Below, piece after piece: positions 21,801 to 33,650 of a DNA stretch of 64,000 nt. The DNA comes from Pleodorina starrii (Eukaryota; Chlorophyta; Chlorophyceae; Chlamydomonadales; Volvocaceae): assembly GCA_030267565.1 (NCBI GenBank), contig BRXU01000027.1, forward strand, positions 729,001 through 793,000, written 5' to 3'. Position numbers and translations under genes: made by a program. The number at the start of each line of letters is the position of its first letter. Within the stretch, counting starts at the first letter, position 1. The notes under the pieces were generated by a model. The model ran no database searches, was not told the origin of the DNA, and worked only from the letters and a program-made list of their open reading frames with translations.

Positions 21801-24800
21801 CGGCGGGAGGCAGACGCATGCGGCGTCCCACACCGCCACGGGGGGGTGCGCACACCGGCTTTGATGGGTCGGTGGGTCGGTGGGAGGTGTTGGGTTGAGG
21901 GGGTAACGCTGGGGGGGGAGGCAGAAGGCACCGCAACCCGCCGGCTACGGGGTTCGAGCCCGGGGGGAGTGGATCACAATACGGTGAACCCGAGGGGCGA
22001 GACCGCCTCTCCCGAATGGCTGCTGACCCGACACCGCACAAACACAACCCAACCCAGCACAACACAACCCAGCACAACACGCCGCAACGGCCGCCCCTGG
22101 CCCCTTCAGACCCCCTCCCTCCCCTTCCCCTCCCCCTCTCTCCCACCCCCGCCCCTCCCACCACCCCACCCAGCCCCCCACCTCGCCAGCACAGTCGCGT
22201 GCAGGTTCCTCGTCACGTCCCTCGCCACATGCTCCCACAGCGCCACCACCGGCAGCGCCTCCAGCGCAAAGCCATTGTCCAGCAGACACCCCGCAGCCGT
22301 CTCCAGCGCCCCGCCCAGGTCCGCCACGGGGCAGCGGTAGGGGTCGCTCCACAGCACCCAGCCATCCGCGCCCGCGGCCCACAGCTCACGCGGCGTGTAG
22401 GTGGCAAAGCCCAGCAGGCGCTGCGGGTGGCCCAGGTGCGCGGCGAAGGCGCAGAACACCAGTCGGGCCGCCAGCCGCGCCGCCTCCAGTCGCAGGTGCA
22501 GATTGTCGTGGTAGGCGTAGCGCGCGAGCTTGCCCGCCAGGATGGCCCCCAGCAGCAGGCCGTGTAGGCCGTAGGTCTGGAGGGTGGCGGCGGGGCTGAG
22601 GGGGTCCAGCTTGGAGCGCCAGCTCTTGATGGCCTGTGGGTGGGTTCGTGTGTGGGGTTTTAGGGTTTTGTGTGTGGGAGGGGGGGGCAGGGGGAGGGGG
22701 GGAGGGGGAAAGGTCAGGCAGGTGATGCAATGTGAGCCGAACACGATGTGGGCGCTATGTGGGCGCGGGTGCGGAGTTTGGTTTGTCGCCGGGACAGAGG
22801 TGGGACAGAGGACCGAATGGTCCGAATGGGCAGACAGACACTGCTGACCGGCGTGCATGGAGGTGGAGTGTGGGGTTGGTGGTGAGGCCTCCCAACACCG
22901 CCCCCGAACACCACCACCACCACCATCACCACCGCAACCGCCACCCCCCTCCACCCCCCACACTCCCGGCGCCGCCACCCCCACCTGGTACGGCCCCAGC
23001 AGTGTGTCCAGTGTGTCGTTCCAGGCGGTTGCCGCACCCCCCCAGTTGCCGAAGTGCGCGTGTACGTCCCCCAGCTCGTTCATGGCCAGCACCAGGAAGC
23101 CCTTCTCGTTGCGCCGCTTGAGGACCTCAATCACCTGGGGTGGGGTGGGGCGGGATGGGGTGGGGTGGGGTGGGGTGGGGTGGGGTGGGGTGGGGTGCGG
23201 TGGGGTGGGGGCGACGGCCGAGGCCAGCCGTTGGGGGTCGGGAGACGGTGTTGGATTTCTGGGGCCCAGTTAGGTCACGAGGTCACGCAGCGAGGCAAGA
23301 CGAGGCGAGGCAAGACGGCGCTTGGACGTCCCTCTGGCCCTGGCCCCGGTGGATTCAGCCCCAGCCGCAGCCGCAGCCATGCCACCAAGGGGGTCACCCC
23401 ACATGCCCCGGCTCTTCCCGGCCCCCCATCCCCCCGGGGGGTGCACGTCTCCCCATTCCCCGCCGCTCCCTTCCCCCTTCCCGCCCCGACCCCAGTTCCC
23501 GCCCCCCGCCCCAAGGCCGCCGTACCTTGTCGTACTCTGCCGGTATGCGCAGAAAGTCCGGCTGGCTGGCCTTGGTCTTGTAGGTGGAGGCGGTGCGGTA
23601 GGTGTAGGCGGCACTGGCCAGACTGACGCTATCCAGAGCGCCGCTGCTGGGGCCGCCCGCCAGACTGCCCGCCCGGCTGCCGCTGCTGGTGCTGGGCCGG
23701 CCGCCGGGGCCCAGCAAGCCCGCTCCGCCGGCGGCTCGCTGCCCCCCCAGGGGCTTGCGCTTCTTGCGCACCTTGTGACCCACGGTGGTTGCCATCAGCG
23801 GCGTCTCACCCAGCCGCTCGCGGACCAGGATGCGGACCTGGGGAGGAGGGAGGGGTGGGGGTGCGCGTGTGTGTATGTGTGTGTGGGGGGGGCGTGGGTT
23901 GGGGGGAGGGGGGTGAAGTACGACAGTCGGCGGGGTGGAAAGGGGGGTGAAACGGGTGGGGGGGAGGGAGGTGAGACCGGCGGAGGAGGGAGAAGCAGAA
24001 GGAGGCGTCAAGCACGCCAACCGAAGGCCAACCGAAGGCGCTATACAACTGAACCGCGACTTGGGCGGTAACACCTCCACCCCCTTTCCTTTCTTGTGAC
24101 GGGCATGCAATTCCTCACACCGGCCCTCCCTGCCCCCCACCTTGTCCAGCTGGTCGATGGCCTGGTTCTTGTCCCGCACAAAGGAGTCCAGGGCGGCTTG
24201 GAAGGGACCCGGGTCGATGCCCGTGCGGGCAGCAGCCTGCAGCAGCGGGCAGGGCAGGGAAGGTGAGGGGAGGGGAGTGACGGTGAGGGAAGGTGGTGCT
24301 GGTGGGGGGGTACCGCAGCGTAGGGACGGAAACAGCGTTAGCAGGGCGGGGTTGGGTGGGTGGGTGGGAGTAGGCAGCAGCAGCAGCAGCAGCAGAGGCG
24401 GGGGAGCGGCGACAGCGACCCAAGCCGATCCGCGGTGATGCGGACTGGCCGAGGCCCGAATGCCCCCCTAGGGCAGCAGCGTATCTGGCACATCCGGGCA
24501 CGCACCCACACAACCCAACACCAACACCGCCGCACCCGAACTTCATTGCAGTCCTACCTGATATCAACCCACCCCACCTACCTCCCACCCCACCCCACCC
24601 CTCTTAACCCGCCCTCCGTCCCCGCACCCCACCGCCCATCCCCACTGCCACCGCCACCGCCCTGCACCCCCACCCCGCACCTCCCCCGCACCTCCCTCCC
24701 CCGTCCTCAGGTAATAACCCAGGTAACTGCGTTGCGTTCCCTCACCCCGGGCCGTTCTAATTACCCCCTCCCTCCCTCCCTCCCTCCCCCTCCTCCGCAC

Positions 24801-27800
24801 CTGCAGCAGCCACGGCAGTATCCGCTCATTGAACGCGCCCTCGCTCATCCGGCTCCAGCTGCGTCCCACCTCCACCAGCGTGTGCCACCGCCCGCAGCGA
24901 CTGAGCACCACCGCCACCGCCCCCACCCAGCGCCCCACCCAGGCCAGGTCCAGCGGCCCCTCCTTGAACCAAATGTCCACCTGAAGGTCCGAACCGTAAC
25001 TGAACTGGCTGTCGGAAACAGCCGCCGTCGCGGGCCGGCCATCCTCACCCATGCCAGCACCCGCACCCGCCGCTACACCCGCTCGGGCCGAGGCGGGCGA
25101 GGCGGAGTCCAGCAGGGGTGCCACCCAGGTGTGGATCTGCATCCCCTCGCGCAGTCGGCCCACGAGCTCCAGGAGGGCGTCGGTGAGGGAGCGCACCGCC
25201 CGGCCCAGGTTGGGGCGGCTGCCGGTGGCGAGGGGGTAGGTGCGCGGCGGGGGCGGGGGGGCCTCCTCCGCGGCCTGGCCCTTCTTCTTGCTGGCCTGGA
25301 CGGGTGGGCAGGGGAGACGGGCAGGGGGAGGGACGGGGTCAGGTGAGGTGCGCCCTCCAAAACCCTCAGCCAGCGAGCGACCCGCACAAGAGTGACAAAA
25401 CCGTATGTATGCAACCGTCTGCCCGCCCAAGCCCTGCCCGCGCGCGCCCCGCCCCGCGCACCTTTGCCGCCGGCTTCTTCTCCTTCTTCTCCTCCTTCTT
25501 CTCCTCCTCCTTCTTCTTGCCGCCCTTCTTGTCCTTCTTGTCCGGAACCACCGGCGTGGCGGGCACCAGCATTGACGGCGGCGGCTGCGGCGGCTCCGGC
25601 AGCAGACCGCGCTCCCACACCACCCGCGGCAGCGCCGCCGTCAGCGACGGGTCCGCGTTCAGCAGGCTCTGCGCCAGATTCCACGCGTGCCGCGCCGCAT
25701 TCGCCACCTCCTGCCACGCGCCGCCGCGCGCCGCCAGCTGCGCCGCGCGCGCCAGGTGAATCATGGCCTGAAGCGGCGGCGGCGCCGCCGCCGCCGGCGC
25801 GGCGCCGCCGGCGCCGCCGTCAGGCGGCGCCGCGCCGGCGGCGTCAGCCGCCGGCGGGGCGCCGGACGACGTCGCCGATCGCGACGCCGGCGTGGCGGAG
25901 ATGTCGCCGTGCGGTGTGAGTCCGGCGGCGGTGGCGGTGGCGAGGGCGATGGAGGGCTCCTCGGTCAGCATGGACAGATCTGTTGATAGGAGCATGCTGG
26001 AGGGTGCGGCGCGGAGGCCGCCGCCGAGGAAGCCGCCGCCGCCGCCTTGCTGCTGCAGGGCCCTGCGCGCCTCGGCGGCTGACAGGAGGCCCATCACGAT
26101 GTTGAGGCGGGCCAGCCAGGGCGCCCAGCTGGGTGTGTGTGTGTGTGGGGGGGGGGAGGTCCGGGGAGGTGCGGGGAGGGAGGGGTAGGGTAAGCGGGGA
26201 AGTAAGAGCCGGGGTAAGGAAGGAGAAGGGGAGAGAGGGGGGGTTATTCACGTATTGGCCGGAGTCCGGTGTTCTGGGGTCCGGGCGCACACACAGACAG
26301 GCACACACAGAGGCTGTGGGGAGGACGGGCAGGACACCGGCCCCGCCACACACCCACAACAAAGCGACCCGAACCCACAATCATAACCCCACGGCGTGGC
26401 TGCTATTTAGCCCCGGGCCCCGGGCCGCACATTCTTCGTCCATTAGGCGCCCCGCCTCGCCCGGCCCCGCACCCTGTCAAGAGGCCCTCCACCCCCTCCC
26501 CTCCCCTCCCCACAGCGGGACCGTCTTCAGCACCTCGACGACCCCCCCCCCTCACCGCCTGAGGTTGGCCCGCATCTTCTCGATGGCCCGCTTCCGCAGC
26601 AGCAGTTTGGGCAGGCGCCTCTGCAGCAGTATCACCGCCGCCACCCGCCGCCGGTGCGCCGCCTCCAGCGCCCGGACCTCTGCCTCGTGGTGCTCCAGGG
26701 AGGCGGCGGCCTCCTCGGGACTCAGCCCGTCGGTCAGCGGCGGGGGAGGCGCCACGAAGGCCGCCTGGGCGGGCGTCAGCGCGGCTGCGGAGGAGGCGGG
26801 AGGAGAGGGAGGAGGGGTGAGGAGGGGGAGGTAAAAAGGAAATACCGCAGCGGAGACGGAGACGGGGGAGGAGGGGGAGGGGGAAGAGGGGCACATGAAG
26901 CGTCATCGTTGGCGCTGGTGGTGGTGGTAGTGGGTGAGGGGCGGGTATGCGCTCGCCGACGGTGCGGCTTTGGCGGTTGGCCCCAAGGTGCCCCCCGAGA
27001 AACACCCGGCAGGAGTAAGATACCTCAGACCCCCCACCTGCCCGGGTAAAGCGGGCGGAATGAGGCGAGGGGAGGAGTGGTTTGCCTACCCTCATAAATA
27101 TGTGTGTGCGCGATAGATAGAGAAAGAGAGATAGAATAAGGGCGTGCAGGCGCACACGTGCATGTCGTGTGTGGAGAGCGGCTCTCTTGCCGGCGGGGTC
27201 CACCAGAGCCCGTCAGGCCCGTCACGCTCCTTCCGACCCCACAGACCCACGGGTCAGCTCTCCACAGTCCCCACGTGCAGCCCGGCCGCTGCGGGGCGCA
27301 CCTGCCGCCTCCTCCACGGTCCACTTGGCTCCCGGCGCCGGCGGCGGAGGCGGCGGTGGTGGGGTGGCCGGCGGGGTAGCCGGCGGCCGGCCCTTGCCCG
27401 GCGGCGTTGCCGGTGAGGCCTTCCCGGCCTTCCCAGTCGGGGTGGGCGGCGGGGGCGTGCTGGGCGGCTCGGGCGGCTCGTCCGTGGGCAGCGGCGGTAC
27501 CTTGCTGCGGGCGCGCACCCACCACACGAGCTGCTCCGCCACCGCGGCTGCGTTGCCGGCGTTGCCCTTGCGCACCGCCGCCTCCAACATGCGAACCACC
27601 AGCTCAACCCACCTGGGGGGGGGGGGGTGCGTGGGCGTGGGCGTGGAAGGGCGGTGAGGCGGCGGCCGGGGGGGGGGAGGGAGGGTTGGGTGTAGGAGTG
27701 CGATGGGTCGTGGGATCTGCTTGCGGCATCCAGCCCCATTCGCTGCAGTCCGTCTCCATAATTCACCAACTTTTCCCCTGAACCCCGCCCCATATTTTGT

Positions 27801-30800
27801 ATAAAACCAAGATGTCAAACCCCGAAACCGGGAACAAAACCAAGCACGGCCCCCTACCGCCCCCGCCCCCTCCTTCCGCTCACCGCGGATGCTCGCTGGC
27901 CGCCTCAAAGCCCAGCGCCGCGACCCAGGCATCCATGGGCGCCGCGCTCGCAATCGTCGGCAGCACCCGCGCCGCCAGGTCGCCGCCGTCCTTCTGGCGC
28001 TCCAGCACCGGTTCCGGAGCCCACTCGCCGCAGCGCGGGTGCTGCAGCACCACCTCGTGCAGACGCGCCGCCTCGTCCTGCAGATCCGCCGCCGCCGGCC
28101 GGCCCGCGATTGCGAACCGCGGGTCATAGGCCTTGAGCAGCTCCACCCGAAGCCGGCCAAAGTGCGCAGCGGCGGAGGGCTCGTCGGCGGCGTCACTGAG
28201 GCGCAGCAGCTGGTACGACACCGCCGCCGCCACGCGCGCCGCCAGGGCGCGCTGGTGCTCCTGCCGGTGCAACGAGTCCTGCACCAGGTTCGTCAATTGC
28301 GCCAGCACGGCGTGGCAGACGGCCAGGGCCTTATGCAGCAGCGGGCTGCGCGGCGGCCGCAGCGCCAGCAGCGGCGCGAGGAGCGCGTAGGTGCGCAGCG
28401 CGCCCTCCTGCATCAGCGGCTCGTCGGGCAGCAGCGCCGCCACCTCCATGCCCATCACCACCAGCCTCGCCGCCTTGAGACGAGCCACTTGCTGCTCCAG
28501 GAAGGGCGACCGCAGCTGCGGCAGCGTGCCGGGCAGCGCCGCCTGCGGCGGCGGCGCCGCAGGCGCCAGCGGCGCCGCCGGCGGCGCCGCCAGCGCCGCG
28601 CCCGCGTACACGTACACGCACTGCGCCAGCGCGCGCAGCAGCGGCCGCGCCGCCGCGGCGACATGGGCGCGGTGCAGGCGCTGCGCGTCCATGGGGTTAG
28701 CCGCCCACAGCGGCGGGTCGGGCGACGTGACGACAAAGTGCGGCAGCAGCACGGCCGCGGCGCGGCGCGCCGCGGCGGCGCCGCACGGCCCGGCGCGCAC
28801 CGCCGCCAACAGCAGGTGCGCCCAGCACATGTACAGCGGCAGCGGCAGCGCCAGCAGCACCTCGGGCGTGGCGGCGCCCAGGCCGCCGCCCAGCAGGTTG
28901 CCGCCCTCGTCGTACAGCGCGACGGCAAAAAGGTACGTGTCGTTGGTGCGCAGGCCCTGGATCGTGACCGGCTGCCCCAGCGGCACCATGATCCCCGAGC
29001 CGGGGTACTCGGAGGCTGTCTTGTTCATGGACAGACCCACGCCCGCGCCAAAGGACTTGCAGTACGCGACGTAGGACGCCGGCGCGCCGCGCCGGCCGGC
29101 TCCGCCGGCGGAGCCGCCGGAGGCGGCGCCGGCTCCGCCGGCGCCGCCACCGACCTTGAGGCCGGCGCCCGGCGGGTGCGCGGCGACGAGCGTGACGGAG
29201 GTGGGCGTGCGCTGCAGCAGCCGCGGCGGCTGCACCGCCGCGTCGCGGCGGGCCGGGCCGCGCGGGTCGCCGGGCTGCGCCGCCGCGGCGGCAAACAGCG
29301 CATCCTCCGCCGCCTGCGCCTTGGCCAGCAGGTCAGCGGCCTCCTGAAGCAGCGCCGCCCTGCGGCCCGCGTCGCCGCCCGCAAAGCCCGCCATCTGAAC
29401 CAGCAGCAGCGCGCGCTCGTAGCCGTTCTTGCCCGCCGCCGCCAGCAGCTCCCGCTCCTTGAGCTGCGGATTGGGCGGCGTGGCGCCCGCCGCCGCCAGC
29501 CGCGCCGCGTCGCGCGCCAGCTCCGTGGCGTTGCGCGGCCCAAAGATGGAGCTCTGTGCGGTCCTCGCCGCCTGCTCCTCCAGCACTCGGGTGCGCCGGT
29601 GGGTGGCCCGGCTGAGCTGCTCCCCGAGGCCCAGCCCCAGTTCCACTCGGGCCAGCAGCGCGAGGACGTCCACGTGCAGGCAGGCCAGCTCCTGCTCGCT
29701 GGGGGTCATGCCTGGGGGGCAGGGGACGGGGTGACGGGGACGGGGGGTAATATGGAGAGGATAACGCAGCGAAGGGGGACCAGGGGCGCGAGGGCGGGAG
29801 GGTTATTCGGTTTATCTTGGGTATCTCTCATGCACACGTTGACAGGGGTTGGAGTTCGAAAGGCGGGGTATGGACTGTGTGAGTGTTTGACGAGTCCCGT
29901 GGTCCCCCGGCCCTCGGCCCTCCCTCACCGTAAACTGAACTCACCCGCCACCTGCGCCGCCGTCTCGTCGCTGGGCTGACTGCGAGAGGCGGTGATCCAC
30001 CGCACGTGCTCATCGGGGCCGCGCCGGTTGGCCGCCATCAGCTCCACACGCGCGCGCTGGACCGTCGACTTGGCCTGGGGAGGTGGCAAAGAGGCGGCAA
30101 CGAGGAGGCACCGCAGACAGACAGGCAGGCGGGGGTGGGGTGGGCGGGCGGGCGTGGGCGTGGGCGCAGCCAATCGCAAGGTCGGCGCTGGCAGCCTGGC
30201 ACCAGCAGCCAGGCATGCGGGCAGGCAAGCAGGAGAAGGCCGCCACGCCAGGCTGCTCACTCACCGTTCCCTCCTCTCACATTGGAGCGACGAAAGAAAG
30301 AAAATAAAAGGAAGGGGGAATGCGGTGGGGTGCGCTGTCCACCGGCCCCCGGCATCGAACGAGCGGTGAATCAAGGACCCGGGGACCCGGGGGCAGCACA
30401 AGCGGTCTTCGCGGGTCGCAGCTGCCCCGGCCTTGCCGCCCGCTTGGCCCTCAGCACCCCTCCCATTCCAGAACGCCCTTGACTCACCATCTGACTGCCC
30501 TCGTCGTCGGATGACAGCCAGTCAGCTTATTGCCCACTCGGACGGTTCGCCGTTACCCGTCCCATCCCTCCCATTCCCCCACCCTCTACGTTCTAGGGCA
30601 CTAGGGGGCTGGTTGCTACAACCCGTGTACCAACTACGCACCGCACTCCCTACCCCCCTCCCCCTCCGCCTCCTCACCTGCATCAGCACCTCCCTTGCCT
30701 CCCCCAGCTGCCCCTCCTGCTCCAGCAGCAGCCCCAGCTTGAGCGCCACTCCCACCCGCAGCTCCCCGTCGTCAAGATCCACCGCAGTCCACGCCGCGTG

Positions 30801-32594
30801 GCAGGCAGCCAGCAGCTCCGAAACCGTCGCCGCCTCCTTGTCCTCCGCGCAAAACACGCCGTCGATCAGCGGCCGGGCGCTGCCGTACAGCGCCAGAGAC
30901 GCATCGGCCAGCAGGTCGCGCAGCTGCCGCCAGGGCGCCAGCTGCCACTGCTGCACCGGCTGCGGCGGCGGCGGCGGCGCCGCCGCCGCCTTGGCCGTGC
31001 TGGTGGCGCCGCCGGCGCTGGTCGTGGCGGCGGCTCCGCCGCCGCCGCTTGCATTGAGGAAGGACGAGCGGGGCGCGGCGGTTCCGGAGCCCGAAGAGGT
31101 AGGGCCTGCTGACCCACGGGTCAGCGCCTGTTGGATGGTCGCGGCCAGCTGCCGCAGCGCGGCCACCCCCGGCTCCGTGGCCAGCCGCCGCAGCGCCTGC
31201 AGCAGGCTGGCGGCAGTCGCCAGCTGTGCGGCGCTCCGGTCGGCATCGGCGTCGACGGCCCCGGCGGCTTCCGTCCGCGCGGCTGCCAGCTCCGCCAGCT
31301 GAGCGAACTGCTCCCACTGCTCCAAGTTATATGCGGCGCACATGAGGCCCTTGTGGATGCCGTACGGAAACTGCTGCTGTGCCGCCTGCAGCGCCACCGC
31401 CGCCGCCGCCGCCTCCGGCGGCGGCGCGCCCTCAACCGCCGCGGCGGCGCCGTCAGCGCCCTCAGCGGCGGCGGCTGCCGCCGCCGCTGCCGCGGCCTGC
31501 TCCAGCGCCTTGCGCAACCGGTCCGCCAGCGGCGCCGCCGCCGCCGTCGCCGCGTCGAACAGCTCCTGCAGCGACGCGCCCGCCGGCTCGCTGCGCACGG
31601 TACGGCGGTGCGGCACGTGCAGCGCCTCCACCATCGCCGCCAGGCTCCGCTGCGCCGCCGCCGCCACCGTCCCACCCGCCGGCGCCGCCGCCATCTGCAC
31701 CAGCAGCTGCGCCAGCGGCGCCCCCGCCGCGGCTTCCACTCGCAGCTGCAGGCCCAGCAGCGTGCCGCGCGCGGCGCCGAGCGCCGCCTGCACGTGCGGC
31801 GCCGCCGGCACCGGGTCCAGCTTCTGCAGGGCCACCAGCTGCTCGATTCGCTTGAGGCCGTCCGCCAGGAGCGCGCGCGCCTGCTCGGTGGCCTTGCAGT
31901 CCACCAGGCCGTTGACCGCCCAGGTGTACAGCTGCGTGCGCCAGGGCAGGTACTTGGGCGCGGCAAAGGCGACGTGGCCCTCGAGGGCCTTGATGCAGAA
32001 GACAAGCGCCGGGAGCGCTTGCTCCGCGAAGCCGGCCGTGATGAGCGCCTTGGCGGTGGTGTACACGTGCACGCTGCCGTTGGCCACCAGCCAGTAGAGC
32101 CGCTCCTGCGGCAGCGCCAGCGCCATGGCGGCGCGCAGCTGGGCGAGGCACTGCTCCAGCCACTGCAGCGTGTCGGAGTGCTTGATCTGGGGGTCGGCTG
32201 CCAGCAGCAGCGCGGCCTCGCAGGCAGCGCAGCCGAAGCAGGCCTGCACGTGGCTGGACAGCCGCGTGAGCTCGTCCATGCGCGGCAGGTTCTCGGCGGT
32301 TGTGTGCAGGCTCAGGGAGCGGACGTGCTTGTAGCAGGCCTGCAGCGCGAGCTGGTGCTGCTCCAGGCGGAAGAGGCGGTCGCCGAAGGCCAGGATGCGC
32401 GGCACGCTGGCATACGCCGGCAGCCGGCCCGCGTAGTAGGAGACGCTCTCCGCGAGACGCTCGCTGAGACGGTAGTGGTTGAGGTGCGCATCGTGCAGCT
32501 CCGGCTTGCTGGCGCTGACGGGTGGCAGGATGGCGAGCGTCTTGCTCAGCTCCTGGTCGAAGCTTTGACATAATGCAATGACTTCGGACGCCAT
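18832..32594 (-). CDS. CFAP54: Cilia and flagella associated protein 54 (FAP54)
   Basis: Twelve exons on the minus strand: 32594-30678, 30074-29945, 29711-27884, 27612-27302, 26784-26556, 26128-25462, 25295-24801, 24236-24141, 23837-23526, 23134-22985, 22633-22182 and 21700-18832 (stop TAG). Every junction keeps phase, and the total is exactly 3,152 codons (3,151 residues), close to known CFAP54 sizes (about 3,100). CFAP54 is a scaffold of the C1d projection of the ciliary central pair, needed for motility. Recognisable parts are the N-terminal helical-repeat region with KYLPWRTQLYTWAVNGLVDC (about residues 213-232), the segment FGNWGGAATAWNDTLDTLLG (about 2020-2040), and the C-terminal LEALLNVESGLEVVDGTLGA, similar to the end of the animal protein. 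Oddities are a pure alanine run of about twenty residues (coded near 21215-21285), a Lys/Glu-rich tract (about 25465-25545) and proline runs. The start ATG at 32594 was chosen over an in-frame GTG two codons upstream. Confidence 0.93.
23139..23210. repeat. (GGGGT)n pentamer run abutting a 3' splice site
   Basis: About 14 GGGGT units inside CFAP54 intron 23135-23525. On the transcribed strand they read ACCCC and run straight into the acceptor CCCCAG before the exon at 23134, so the repeat itself supplies the pyrimidine-rich tract. Confidence 0.85.
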
Positions 32595-32990
32595 CGTCAC
32601 CTCGATCGTTCAAGCAATTCAAGTAACTGCAGCAGTCAGTGTCATTTAAAAAAGAGATACTTTATGTTCCTTCGAAGCCATAGCGCCATAGCGGCTGGAT
32701 GCAAAGCGTTGAAGTCGTATAGTGGTATAACTCCTGACGATACAGCTAACAGTGTTTTTGTGAAGTCCTAAGCATACACAGCGGGGGCGAGCGATGACAA
32801 AACCGTACAGCATTCCGTTTCTAGCAGTTGACGCTATGGTATCATCTCAAGGGCCCGTGAGGATATTTCCTTATGCGAAGCTTTTGACAGGGCACCAAAG
32901 TTCACACTTCGGTAACTTGCGCGCCTTTACTCCGTAAGGCCCGTTCCGTAGCCTCAAACCTCCCCGCTTTCCGGGCACTGGACTCCCAGC
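32595..32990. promoter_or_regulatory. Bidirectional promoter gap, CFAP54 / small membrane protein
   Basis: 396 bases between two divergent starts, AT-richer than both neighbours. On the CFAP54 side, GGCTTCGAAGG (minus strand, 32679-32669, about 75-85 bases before the start) partly matches the tubulin-box motif GCTCGAAGGC of Chlamydomonas flagellar genes. An A-rich stretch (about 32646-32654) could act as a TATA-like element for CFAP54. Both element calls are weak. Confidence 0.45.
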
Positions 32991-33548
32991 ATGAAAGTTG
33001 TCGGCTGGAACCCTACTGTCCGCAGTCGGCTTGAGGTACGTCGTAGCTCGGTTGTGATTGTTTCACGAACGACTGACAACGTAAAGCTTAGCCGATCGGT
33101 TTGATAACGTGCAGAAATTTCGCTGGGTCCTTTTTGTAAGCGTTCCGTTTGGTGTCGGCTTCGGCTTGGGCAGGATCCCTGAGTTCTGGGAGGCGTTCGA
33201 GCGTTGGGTAAGTGATCGGCGTGCCGGCTCCGCTTAGCGCTGCCGGACGGCTCCTTGAGTGTGCGCATCTCCTTCTGGCATTAAGTGCGGTGATGACGCC
33301 CATGGCCCGGGCGCGCGTCAAGTACACTCGTTCCTGTCTCGCGATGACACCCTCCTATCCGCCCTCCTCCTTGGGCCGCGCAGCACCCCTCAGCGGCGAC
33401 CAACGCCAAGGGCCCGTACCTGCCCAAGGAGCTGACCGAGCACAGGCCCACGCTGCAGTCCGAATACAGCGCACTGGTGCTGGAGGCGGCCCTGGACGCT
33501 GCCCTGGAGGAGGCCCGCAAGGCCAACGCATCAACCGCCAAACAGTAG
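32991..33548 (+). CDS. Small single-span membrane protein, possibly PET100-like
   Basis: I assembled this gene from three short exons: 32991-33035, 33115-33207 and 33384-33548 (stop TAG). Donors are GAG|GTACGT and TGG|GTAAGT, acceptors are GTGCAG|AAA and CGCAG|CAC, and all junctions are phase 0. The product has 100 residues. Residues 14-34 read LEKFRWVLFVSVPFGVGFGL and on, a short basic lead followed by a membrane span. The rest is a soluble helix rich in Ala/Glu (KELTEHRP..., LEAALDAALEEARK). The layout (LExxRF-like start, one span, W/P motif, charged helical tail) recalls PET100, a mitochondrial inner-membrane factor for cytochrome oxidase assembly. That identity is inference from layout only. 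It is divergent from CFAP54 and lies 102 bases before the dehydrogenase start. Confidence 0.6.
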
Positions 33549-33650
33549 ACCCAAACCCACCCGGCCTCCTCACCCGGCGCCTGAAAACCGCCAGCACCCG
33601 CAGCTCGTCAGCCAACCAGCCCAGCGCCTGACGCCCAGCCACCCACGACC
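33549..33650 (+). other. Inter-cistron spacer without ATG or TGTAA
   Basis: 102 bases between the stop of the small membrane protein and the start of the dehydrogenase. It has no ATG in any frame, no TGTAA and no AT-rich patch, so I see neither a 3' end nor a separate promoter here. Confidence 0.6.

Noticed and set aside
21945..21975. tRNA B-box-like GGTTCGAGCC in a CFAP54 intron
   Set aside because: No A box and no cloverleaf pairing could be found around it.
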